From Solibacillus cecembensis (GTDB lineage Bacteria > Bacillota > Bacilli > Bacillales_A > Planococcaceae), in assembly GCF_001439635.1 (NCBI RefSeq), contig NZ_LMBZ01000009.1, positions 62,001-126,000 on the forward strand: a stretch of DNA of 64,000 nt. The letters run 5' to 3'. The notes under the pieces are model-generated. The model worked only from the letters and a program-made list of their open reading frames with translations. It was not told the origin of the DNA and did no database searches. The position numbers and the translations under genes were made by a program. Positions 18,201 to 25,688 of this stretch are shown here, piece after piece (the stretch's first letter is position 1; every line of letters begins with the position of its first letter).

Positions 18201-19115
18201 ATGCCAATTAGTATTTTTGGTTTCCAAGCTTTATGGAGCCCATACTTAATAGGATTAATCGCATTTTTAACTGTAGTCTATTTTTTAGTAACGATTACTT
18301 GGAGAAAAGATTTTAAAGTAAGTGAACCATTAAAGAAGAGTGAGGCAATTTACTTCATTCTTGGTATGATTGTGCTGTATATTATAAAGGGCTCGCCAAT
18401 TGATTTACTAGGTCATATTATGTTTACAATGCATATGACACAAATGGCCATACTATTACTTTTAGTACCGATATTTATTATTAAAGGTATTCCTTGGTGG
18501 GTTTGGAAAGTGGTTGTGGAAGCACCTGTTGTACGGACAATTTTTAAAATCTTCACAAAACCATTAGTGGGCATCTTAGGTTTCACAGGTTTATTCTCGA
18601 TTTATCATTTACCTGCAATCTTTGATACCATTAAATTGAACGAGACGTTTCATGGCGTTTTCACGATGATTTTATTTATTTCTGCACTATTTATGTTTTG
18701 GCCTTTACTGAATAATATTGAAGGTCAGCATCAAATGAAAAATATTCATAAGCTTGGCTATATTGCTTCCAATGCGGTATTAATTACACCGGCTTGTGCA
18801 CTGATCATATTTGCTTCAAGCCCAATGTATCTTACATACAGTGACAGCGCGATGTGGTTAAAGGCGATGGAATTATGTGTGCCGGCATCTACACTTTCAG
18901 GTCTTACTTTATCGGGGCCAGAGTTATTCTCGAGTATGGATTTATTAGCCGACCAACAAGTAGGTGGCGTGTTAATGAAGATTATTCAAGAAATTATTTT
19001 TGGTGTTCTTTTGTTCCGTATTTTCCGCAAATGGTGGGATACAGAGCGCAATAGTCAAAAGGAAATAACGGAAAATGCTTTAAAGGAATTCCAAAATCGA
19101 ACGCGTTATCAATAA
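18201..19115 (+). CDS. ctaG: cytochrome c oxidase assembly factor CtaG (caa3 type)
   Basis: A 304-residue polytopic membrane protein with about seven helices. It matches the CtaG family of Bacillus needed for caa3 oxidase assembly, probably in CuB insertion. Conserved His/Met motifs are HIMFTMHMTQMA (residues 72-83) and FHGVFTMI. It has its own promoter and an AAAGGAGC ribosome binding site, so it is a separate unit from ctaCDEF despite its related job. Confidence 0.93.
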   Translation: MPISIFGFQALWSPYLIGLIAFLTVVYFLVTITWRKDFKVSEPLKKSEAIYFILGMIVLYIIKGSPIDLLGHIMFTMHMTQMAILLLLVPIFIIKGIPWWVWKVVVEAPVVRTIFKIFTKPLVGILGFTGLFSIYHLPAIFDTIKLNETFHGVFTMILFISALFMFWPLLNNIEGQHQMKNIHKLGYIASNAVLITPACALIIFASSPMYLTYSDSAMWLKAMELCVPASTLSGLTLSGPELFSSMDLLADQQVGGVLMKIIQEIIFGVLLFRIFRKWWDTERNSQKEITENALKEFQNRTRYQ

Positions 19116-19174
19116 TGTAATTGATTTAATTGTTTTCGTTGGAATTTTACTTCACGTAGATTGGGGATTTTGAA

Positions 19175-19636
19175 ATGGGCGTACCTATGTTACCGACAAT
19201 TAGTACATTCTTCATCGTTGTTAGTGCCATATTAGTAGCGATTGGTTGGGTATTAATTGCACAAAGAAAAGTTGAGGCACATAAAAAAGTAATGATGGCA
19301 GCAGGTGTATCAGCACTTACCTTCTTTATTATATATGCGTCAAGAACAGTTTTCATTGGCAATACAGCTTTTGGTGGACCAGATGAATTAAAAGGATACT
19401 ATACATTCTTCTTAATTTTCCATATTACATTGGCGACAGTTGGTGCAGTATTCGGTCTTACAAGTTTATTGTCAGGATATAAGAATAATTTAAAATTACA
19501 CCGCAAAATTGGTCCAATTACAAGTATTATTTGGTTCTTTGTTGCAATTACAGGTGTATTAGTTTATTTACTTTTATATGTGATTTATGAAGGTGGAGAA
19601 ACGACATCGGTAATTAAGGCGATTTTAGGTTTTTAG
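19175..19636 (+). CDS. ctaM: DUF420 membrane protein (CtaM/YozB family)
   Basis: A 153-residue protein with four predicted helices belonging to the DUF420 family (YozB in B. subtilis, CtaM in S. aureus, where it is required for maturation of an aa3-type oxidase). His residues in KVEAHKKVMM, FHITLA and KLHRKIGP are conserved family features. It lies 59 nt after ctaG and probably shares its promoter, fitting an oxidase assembly role. The symbol is assigned by family. Confidence 0.82.
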   Translation: MGVPMLPTISTFFIVVSAILVAIGWVLIAQRKVEAHKKVMMAAGVSALTFFIIYASRTVFIGNTAFGGPDELKGYYTFFLIFHITLATVGAVFGLTSLLSGYKNNLKLHRKIGPITSIIWFFVAITGVLVYLLLYVIYEGGETTSVIKAILGF

Positions 19637-19643
19637 ATGAACG

Positions 19644-19677
19644 AAAGGCTTCCTATAGTTGATATAGGAAGCCTTTT
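19644..19677 (+). terminator. terminator after the DUF420 gene
   Basis: AAAGGCTTCCTATA pairs perfectly with TATAGGAAGCCTTTT. Confidence 0.88.
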
Positions 19678-19716
19678 ATGTAGAAGTGAAAACATTTAGA
19701 AGTTATTTCAACATAT

Positions 19717-19746
19717 AAAAAAGCTGGATTATGTACCAGCTTTTTT
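19717..19746 (-). terminator. terminator of the YugN-like gene
   Basis: AAAAAAGCTGG and CCAGCTTTTTT are perfect arms 8 nt apart. The position fits termination of the convergent - strand gene, and it can act in both directions. Confidence 0.88.
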
Positions 19747-19753
19747 AGGTGAA

Positions 19754-20110
19754 TTAAATTCCGTATGCAGATAGTTCTTTACGAACATTAGATAAAACTG
19801 TTTCGCAATCTTTTACAAGATGTGCAGGGAATACTTCGTCAGTATATTCTACACCATGTGGGTAGTAGTATTTACCGATTGCTGGTTTGTTAATGTTTAA
19901 AGTTGCATTGTGAGCTCCTACATCACCTGATACGGCGTTGCAGAAAACGCGTAAATAAAAACGGCCTTCACGTACATCGAAACAACGGTCAAATGTCATA
20001 CGGTCATAATCCCATGCACCATGACATTCTAAACCGAATTTACCCATGATTGTAGATAAAATTTCTTGATCAACTTTCACTTCTTCAAGTTGTGTGTTTT
20101 CAAAATACAT
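19754..20110 (-). CDS. YugN-like family protein
   Basis: A 118-residue soluble protein resembling the YugN-like family of Bacillales, based on the ECHGAWDYDRMTFDRCFD block near residues 28-45 and an N-terminal beta-rich layout. Function is unknown. AGGAGG lies 7 nt before the ATG. It is divergent from ylbC and ends in its own terminator. The family assignment is by recall and could be wrong. Confidence 0.65.
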   Translation of the reverse strand: MYFENTQLEEVKVDQEILSTIMGKFGLECHGAWDYDRMTFDRCFDVREGRFYLRVFCNAVSGDVGAHNATLNINKPAIGKYYYPHGVEYTDEVFPAHLVKDCETVLSNVRKELSAYGI

Positions 20111-20187
20111 CTAGATATCCTCCTTTTGTATATCGTACATAAGTATACGCTCAAGTTTAATAATAGAGCAAAATGGTAATTCTTGCA

Positions 20188-20226
20188 ATGACAACATTGT
20201 GTCATAGTGTCTACAATTGGTATAAT
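20188..20226 (+). promoter_or_regulatory. ylbC promoter with overlapping palindrome
   Basis: TATAAT (20221-20226) has TTGTGT 18 nt upstream (20197-20202). The -35 region is covered by the inverted repeat ATGACA-N6-TGTCAT (20188-20205), a plausible operator. The regulator is unknown. Confidence 0.45.
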
Positions 20227-20259
20227 TATGAGGAGGAAGTTGCACCTAAGGAGGGGCTT

Positions 20260-21306
20260 ATGAAAGCGTTATTTCGTATATTAATTGTTGCAACATGTTT
20301 AGGGATGGTTTACTATTTTTCGGATTTTGATAATTCGACGACAGGATTATTAGAAGGACCCAATCAAATTACACAACCAGTAACCAATGTATTACCTGAA
20401 AATCTTAACGGGGATGATTTACCAAGGCCAACAACCGGAATTTCTACGTATATTGGGAAGTCTAGTGAAGAAATAGTGGCGCATTACGGAAAACCAAATC
20501 GGATAGATGTTTCTGCATTTGATTATGAGTGGTGGGTTTATTATGTAGAGGGTCAAACATTAATGGTTGGGGTTGATCAAGAATTCGTTACGCAAGTGTA
20601 TACAAATAATGTGAAGTTTAATATAGCACCATACCAAATGGGGCAATCATTAGATGATGTATATCGGATGACGATTTTTGAACAAGAAGTAGCGGTTAAC
20701 ATTGGTGAAAATATATATATGTTCGCAATGAATGAAATGGATATGCAAAATCGTATTTTAGTAAAATATGAAGACATTTTTGCACAATTATACATAGATG
20801 AAGAAAAGCAGCAGTTAGATGGTATTCGGTTTTTGGATGGTCAAACATTAGTGCTGCATAAGCCGTATGAATTACAATTTGCTGGAGAGCTGGTAGAAGC
20901 TAGTACACCGTCTAGTTTCAAACAAATTGAAATTAATTTAGCGAACGGCAAGCAATTAACGGAACTTGTCAATTCGTATCGCCTGAAAAATGGATTACCT
21001 AATTTCCAGTACATGGATCAGTTAGCGACAGTTGCTGGGGAACACAGTGAACAAATATTTTTAAATAATAGGCTAACACAGGATTCAACGATAGACACAT
21101 TAACAAATCGTTTAGATGCGTATGAAATTAGCTATCAAAATGCTGGTGAAAATAGTGCGACCAATTATGTAGATGCCATCGAAGTTGTGCATGGCTGGAT
21201 TAATTCAAAAGAACATCGAGATTTAATTTTAAGTGAACGATTTAATCGGGTTGGATCTGGCGCATTCGTCAATTATTTTACACAAATTTATATAGAAGAA
21301 AAGTAA
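20260..21306 (+). CDS. ylbC: YlbC-like CAP-domain protein
   Basis: A 348-residue exported protein: N-terminal membrane anchor or signal (residues 2-21), a CAP-associated N-terminal domain (GISTYIGKSSEEIVAHYGKP onward) and a C-terminal CAP/SCP domain (LVNSYRLKNGLPNF, then AGENSATNY and HGWINSKEHRDLIL). It matches B. subtilis YlbC. ATG 20260 is chosen for its AAGGAGGGG ribosome binding site; an in-frame upstream extension lacks one and adds non-family sequence. ylbA and ylbB, which precede it in B. subtilis, are absent. The extracellular role is unknown. Confidence 0.85.
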   Translation: MKALFRILIVATCLGMVYYFSDFDNSTTGLLEGPNQITQPVTNVLPENLNGDDLPRPTTGISTYIGKSSEEIVAHYGKPNRIDVSAFDYEWWVYYVEGQTLMVGVDQEFVTQVYTNNVKFNIAPYQMGQSLDDVYRMTIFEQEVAVNIGENIYMFAMNEMDMQNRILVKYEDIFAQLYIDEEKQQLDGIRFLDGQTLVLHKPYELQFAGELVEASTPSSFKQIEINLANGKQLTELVNSYRLKNGLPNFQYMDQLATVAGEHSEQIFLNNRLTQDSTIDTLTNRLDAYEISYQNAGENSATNYVDAIEVVHGWINSKEHRDLILSERFNRVGSGAFVNYFTQIYIEEK

Positions 21307-21334
21307 ACGTTCATCTAAAAAGGTGAACGTTTTT
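21305..21334 (+). terminator. terminator after ylbC
   Basis: AAACGTTCA pairs with TGAACGTTT and a T-run follows. Confidence 0.8.
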
Positions 21335-21381
21335 GTGTCGTTTTTACTTTCATTTCATATAGTAAATGGAGGAGTGTGGGC

Positions 21382-22848
21382 GTGCAACTTGCAGAACTAG
21401 TAAAAGATTGGCCTTGCACAGTGAAGGGTTCTATTCGAACAGAAATTATTCAGGTTGAAGATGATGCAAGACGAGTAAAACCGGGTGATTTATTTATCGC
21501 GCGCAAAGGAAAGCATTATCATGGACTGACATTTTTAGATGAGGCGATGGAGAAAGGGGCAGTAGCGATTGCTGTTGAAGATGAAATGCAATTTGATTCA
21601 TTGAAGCTTCCTATTCCCATCGTCTGGGTGCCCAATTGTTTAAGTTTTTTAGCCTTTGCTAGCGCCAAATTATATGGATTTCCTGCCGAAGCGTTAAGCG
21701 TTATTGCTGTAACGGGAACGAATGGGAAAACGACAGTAACACATTTCATCGGGCAACTATTAACTAAATTACAACAGCGTGTCATGGTAATCGGCACAAA
21801 CGGTATATTTATAGATGGTGAAAAATGCTATCAAGAATTAGAATCATTAACAACATTACAATCGAAACATTTACAATTTTTATTATCGAAGGCGTTAGAA
21901 CAAAAAATTGATTATGTCGTATTAGAAGCTTCATCGATGGGTTTAGCAAAGCACAGGTTGGATCATTGTGAAGTTTCCTTAGGAGTGTTTTTGAACGTTA
22001 CAGAAGATCATATCGAGGATCATGGCAGTTTTGATGACTATAAAAAATCAAAACAACTATTAACAAAGCTTACTAAAAAAATTCTAATTAATAATGATGA
22101 TGCTGTTTGTCGTTCTATTGGAATTATTGCGAAAAACAAAAAGTATTATTTTGGAACAGGTAATAAAGTCGATGTCCATTTACAACTTTTATATGAAACG
22201 AGTAGTGTTTCGGTTTGTTGTATTCAAGCAGATGGCGAAAAACATGTCGTGACGCTACCAATTATTGGCGAATACCAGAGGAATAATGTACTTGCAGCGC
22301 TGTCGAGTCTTGCTATACTAGGACTTCCATTTCATGAACTTTGTCAGGCGACGCAATCTTTGTCATTACCAAAAGGTCGATTTGAACAAATTTCGAATCC
22401 CCTTGGCGTGAAGATTTATATTGACTATGCCCATACAGCAGATGCGATGAAAGGTATTTTACAAACATTAAAAAAACATGCATCCAACAGATTAATTGTT
22501 GTTTTTAGTTGTGGTGGTGACCGAGATCAAGCGAAACGGCCGAAAATGGGTATGGTTGCTTCGGCTTTTGCAGATTACATTATTTTAACGACGGATAATT
22601 CAAGAGGAGAATCTCCACAGAAGATTAATGAACAAATCAGAAAAGGATTTTCATCTTTGCAACAATTTGAAAGTATATTAGATCGGCAACAAGCCATTGA
22701 AAAGGCGATTAAAATGGCTAGACAAGGGGATACGATTGTTATTTTAGGAAAAGGACATGAGCAAACACAACAAATTGGGCAGCAAACAACGCATTTCTCG
22801 GATAAAGAATGTGTAGAATTAATATTAAAGCAGCTGGAAGTTTCGTAA
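21382..22848 (+). CDS. murE: MurE-type UDP-MurNAc-tripeptide ligase (divergent)
   Basis: A 488-residue Mur ligase adding the third stem amino acid to UDP-MurNAc-L-Ala-D-Glu. The MurE N-domain (DDARRVKPGDLFIARKG), ATP loop GTNGKTT (Lys116), LEASSMGL, TEDHIEDHGSFDDYKKSK (carbamylated Lys region), GRFEQI, DYAHTADAM, and DNSRGE (405-410) plus GKGHE in the C domain are visible. DNSR in place of DNPR keeps the Arg that contacts meso-diaminopimelate; lysine enzymes usually have DNPA. GTG 21382 sits 7 nt after GGAGGAG. It is outside the dcw cluster, which has no murE. It may be a second MurE or the only one. Confidence 0.88.
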   Translation: MQLAELVKDWPCTVKGSIRTEIIQVEDDARRVKPGDLFIARKGKHYHGLTFLDEAMEKGAVAIAVEDEMQFDSLKLPIPIVWVPNCLSFLAFASAKLYGFPAEALSVIAVTGTNGKTTVTHFIGQLLTKLQQRVMVIGTNGIFIDGEKCYQELESLTTLQSKHLQFLLSKALEQKIDYVVLEASSMGLAKHRLDHCEVSLGVFLNVTEDHIEDHGSFDDYKKSKQLLTKLTKKILINNDDAVCRSIGIIAKNKKYYFGTGNKVDVHLQLLYETSSVSVCCIQADGEKHVVTLPIIGEYQRNNVLAALSSLAILGLPFHELCQATQSLSLPKGRFEQISNPLGVKIYIDYAHTADAMKGILQTLKKHASNRLIVVFSCGGDRDQAKRPKMGMVASAFADYIILTTDNSRGESPQKINEQIRKGFSSLQQFESILDRQQAIEKAIKMARQGDTIVILGKGHEQTQQIGQQTTHFSDKECVELILKQLEVS

Positions 22849-22926
22849 GCGCGCTTTGGGGAGATGTTTCGCTTTATTTCCTTACTTTTTCTGTTATGAT
22901 AAAGTGAGAGATTGGGGGAATATACA

Positions 22927-23376
22927 ATGCTCATGACTTCTGAATGGGTTTTCATTTTAGATGAGGTCGATGAATTAAGTGCGATGATTCTTTCCTCAGA
23001 ACAGGCTCAAAAACTTCGCCAAGCTTATCAAGCTGTTTATGAGGATATAGAACTTTCGACAAGAATTAAGGCCTTTCAACGCATAAAAGATCAATATGAG
23101 GATGTACAACGCTTCGGGAAGTACCATCCAGATTACAATATAATTATGAAACAAATACGAACACAGAAACGTCAGTTGGATTTAAATGAGCAAGTGGCGA
23201 CATTAAAGCTAGCGGAAAATGATTATCAAGATTTACTCGATGAAATTAGTCTCATTATTGGGCATTCTGTTTCAGAGGCGGTAAAGGTACCAGTAAGTAA
23301 TCCGTTTTTTGCGAGTGCAGGCTCAGCTTGTGGTACGGGCTGCGGTACGGGTGGCGGCTGTTCTTGTTCAGCTTAA
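22927..23376 (+). CDS. ylbF: RicF/YlbF, Y-complex (RicAFT) subunit
   Basis: A 149-residue alpha-helical protein of the YlbF/YmcA (DUF964) family with a Cys-rich tail holding four cysteines in about ten residues (CGTGC then CSC). In B. subtilis YlbF (RicF) forms a complex with YmcA and YaaT that carries 4Fe-4S clusters and supports competence, sporulation, biofilm formation and RNase Y-dependent mRNA maturation. ATG 22927 follows GGGGGAA by 6 nt. In B. subtilis too it is followed by ylbG. Confidence 0.92.
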   Translation: MLMTSEWVFILDEVDELSAMILSSEQAQKLRQAYQAVYEDIELSTRIKAFQRIKDQYEDVQRFGKYHPDYNIIMKQIRTQKRQLDLNEQVATLKLAENDYQDLLDEISLIIGHSVSEAVKVPVSNPFFASAGSACGTGCGTGGGCSCSA

Positions 23377-23445
23377 ATTGATTCATACAAAAGTGCTTCA
23401 CTGCTATTATTAGGGGGAAGTGACCAACTTTTATAAGAGTGAAAC

Positions 23446-23482
23446 AAAAACGTCATTTGCGTATCGTGCAGGTGATGTTTTT
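23446..23482 (+). terminator. terminator after ylbF
   Basis: AAAAACGTCAT pairs with GTGATGTTTTT (G-U pair) and T-rich sequence follows. Confidence 0.7.
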
Positions 23483-23525
23483 GTTTTGAGAATATTTTGG
23501 TTGGCCCGATTTGCGGAGATAAAAA

Positions 23526-23711
23526 TCAATTACGCCCCAGCGTAATTGCGTCCAGATTTTTTTCGAGCGCGCTCGAAAACCTCCTCTTAAAAATCTGTGA
23601 CATCCGCCGGGGCTTGGGTCAACATGATGTTGATCACAAAGGCGTTGTCACAGGACGTGACGGGTTTAGCCTTTGATCATCTACTTCAGCCGAAGTTTGA
23701 ACCCACTGAAT
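23526..23711. repeat. dispersed structured repeat, copy A
   Basis: It opens with the arms CAATTACGC and GCGTAATTG (23527-23548), then GTCCAGATTTTT, the 14-bp palindrome TCGAGCGCGCTCGA (23563-23576), AAAAATCTGTGACATCCGCC and GGGG, and ends CCACTGAAT at 23711. Compared with copy D it carries about 80 extra bases inside the 3' hairpin, closed by TGGGT/ACCCA and folding into further hairpins. It lies between convergent ylbF and the GDPD-like gene. No ORF. Confidence 0.8.
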
Positions 23712-23778
23712 AGAATTGCCTATTTGGCATTCATCTCCCACTTATAGAAGTAGGGGATGAATGCTGAATCAAATTAAA

Positions 23779-23818
23779 AAAGCTACCCCTCGCGTTTTTT
23801 CGCAAGAGGTAACCTTTT
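23779..23818 (-). terminator. terminator of the GDPD-like gene
   Basis: AAAGCTACCCCTCGCG and CGCAAGAGGTAACCTTTT pair with a few wobbles around a T6 loop. It is placed just after the - strand stop, and the complementary T-run is on that strand. Confidence 0.8.
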
Positions 23819-23822
23819 AAAA

Positions 23823-24731
23823 TTATTGGTTTACTTTTTGAATTAGTACTTCTGCAATATCTGGTCGATTAGTTACGATACCAATAGCGCCTTGGCGAAC
23901 AACGCGGCTCATTGTCACTAAATCGTCAATTTCAGAATATAGAACAGGGACATTTAAATCTGCTAAAAAGTTAATGAACTTTTGTGAATCAAAGTTGAAA
24001 ACACCTGATTTTAATGGCACTTGGAACAAATCAACTTTTGGACTGTAAAGATGTCCAAATTGACTTGTGAAGGCTGTTATCGCTTTTTTAATATCTGCTT
24101 CACCTGCGCTTAATGCAATGCTGTTACGGGCATAGAGATTAAAGCGGTCAATTTGCTCGCTATGTGGACTCGTCACGATAATTTGATTTTGTACGGCTAA
24201 TTCTTCAATTAATCGCCATAATTTTGAAGGCATTAAGCTTCCTTCATACGTATCGGGCCCGTCTTGAATGCTAATGATAAACAGTTTATCTGAATACGTT
24301 TCAAGCAGTTCTCGCAGTGTCACAATTGCGACAGGTTCATCACGATAAGGTTTATTGCCTTCTAAGCACTCGAAATTATACCCATTGTTTAATTGTTGGA
24401 GCTCTGTTAAAGTCATATCTTTTACATAGCCAGAGCTATTCGTCGTTCGATCTACTGTGGCATCGTGAAAGGCGATAATTTCCTCGTCCTTTGTGAGACG
24501 GATGCCAATGCTAAAGCCATCGACACCAAACGTTACAGCCTTTTCAAATGCTTGTAATGAGTGTTCAGGAGCTAAGCCTGCCCCACCGTGATGAGCAATG
24601 ACAACTGGACGTTCAAATTGGAGCGCCTCTTTTAATTCACGTTTTTGTGGTTTAGAAATCGCTTTTGAACCAGCCCAAGCAGCTGCACTTGCTGCAGCGA
24701 TAGCGATTGCAATGTTCGTTTTTTTACCCAT
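23823..24731 (-). CDS. GDPD-fold protein with degenerate metal site
   Basis: A 302-residue protein with an N-terminal hydrophobic anchor (about residues 5-25) and a glycerophosphodiester phosphodiesterase barrel: AHHGGAGLAPEHS (His47, His48), then RLTKDEEIIAFHDATVDRTT (His89) and TLTELQQLN. Family enzymes have HRG, an ExD metal pair and a later ExK; here these read HHG, Ser74-x-Gly76 and Ser154-x-Gln156. The metal-binding acids are lost, so activity on glycerophosphodiesters is doubtful. The frame is intact, and ATG 24731 has a GAGGGGGA ribosome binding site. Probably a membrane-anchored pseudoenzyme. Confidence 0.85.
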   Translation of the reverse strand: MGKKTNIAIAIAAASAAAWAGSKAISKPQKRELKEALQFERPVVIAHHGGAGLAPEHSLQAFEKAVTFGVDGFSIGIRLTKDEEIIAFHDATVDRTTNSSGYVKDMTLTELQQLNNGYNFECLEGNKPYRDEPVAIVTLRELLETYSDKLFIISIQDGPDTYEGSLMPSKLWRLIEELAVQNQIIVTSPHSEQIDRFNLYARNSIALSAGEADIKKAITAFTSQFGHLYSPKVDLFQVPLKSGVFNFDSQKFINFLADLNVPVLYSEIDDLVTMSRVVRQGAIGIVTNRPDIAEVLIQKVNQ

Positions 24732-24974
24732 AATATCGTCCCCCTCTACCCATACATCGTTCATTTTTAAAATAAAAACTAGTGTGACAAAACAGAGTGT
24801 ACATGGTGGATCTATCGCATGTGGCGTAATGTCACGCTACTAATTTCCATTATAGCGGAAAATATACTGAGATGTCTAAACTCTGTTGCTAACAAATTGT
24901 ACATTTGGTATTCTTTTATTGGATATGTAAGCAAAAGTTAAGCGGAAATGCACATAAGAAAAGAGGGATTTTAC

Positions 24975-25247
24975 ATGAATGAAAGACAAGGATTGATTGT
25001 GTATGTGCATCAAATGAAGCATGCTAAGTCATTACGAAAATATGGTCACGTGAACTTTATTTCAAGAAAGTTGAAATATGTAGTGATCTATTGTAACCGA
25101 GATGAGATTGAATCACTTAAAAATAAAATACAACGTCTTCCATTTGTGAAAGACGTTGTAGAATCGTTCCGACCACTCCTAAAGACGGAATTTGAAAATT
25201 CAAAACCAGATAAAGCAAAGGAATATGATTATAAAGTCGGACTCTAA
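24975..25247 (+). CDS. ylbG: UPF0298 protein YlbG
   Basis: A 90-residue protein matching YlbG (DUF2129/UPF0298): GLIVYVHQMKHAKSLRKYG, then HFISRKLKYVVIYCN-type strands. The ATG follows AAGAGGGA by 8 nt; the upstream in-frame ATG at 24948 would include that ribosome binding site. It is adjacent to ylbF in B. subtilis, but here separated from it by the - strand GDPD-like gene and repeat A. Function unknown. Confidence 0.85.
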   Translation: MNERQGLIVYVHQMKHAKSLRKYGHVNFISRKLKYVVIYCNRDEIESLKNKIQRLPFVKDVVESFRPLLKTEFENSKPDKAKEYDYKVGL

Positions 25248-25637
25248 TTAATGCATTGGTGGCAAATAGTGATTTAGCCGTAAAATTCCAATTAAGTATT
25301 GATAAAACTGATTTGTTTCCGAAAAGATAGAAGAGTGCTTTATTTCGAAAATACTTTCTTGTTTGTTTGCTTTATGCACAACTTCCTGGAATATTTCGAT
25401 TCGCTTCGAAGGTTTTTCTTCATTGTATGGAATTCCTTCGCGGCAAATATAAATTGGCATGAATTTGCTTTCACCAGAAGGCTTAAATGCTACTGCAAGT
25501 GAAGCAACCATGCTACCATTATGATTAGCAGTGAAGATGAACGCGTTATGGATACGGTGCTCATTCGTTTGGATTAATTCGCAAAGCTCGAAAACATCGC
25601 CATAGCCTTGACCTAGTTCTATAAATTGTTGAATCAT
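25248..25637 (-). CDS. conserved hypothetical protein
   Basis: A 129-residue soluble protein (MIQQFIELGQGYGDVFELCE...) with a mixed alpha/beta look, no signal sequence and no motif I can name. ATG 25637 is supported by GGAAAGGA 9 nt upstream; the longer in-frame start would run into the divergent gene. Its stop abuts ylbG tail to tail with no terminator between them. Confidence 0.65.
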   Translation of the reverse strand: MIQQFIELGQGYGDVFELCELIQTNEHRIHNAFIFTANHNGSMVASLAVAFKPSGESKFMPIYICREGIPYNEEKPSKRIEIFQEVVHKANKQESIFEIKHSSIFSETNQFYQYLIGILRLNHYLPPMH

Positions 25638-25688
25638 TAAGACACATCCTTTCCATACAATAGTATCATGATGCAGGAGGACAGGCAC

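Noticed and set aside
21356..21363. CATATAGT ahead of the murE-like gene as a sporulation sigma-E or sigma-K -10
   Set aside because: No matching -35 is present, and the start point it implies would fall on the ribosome binding site.
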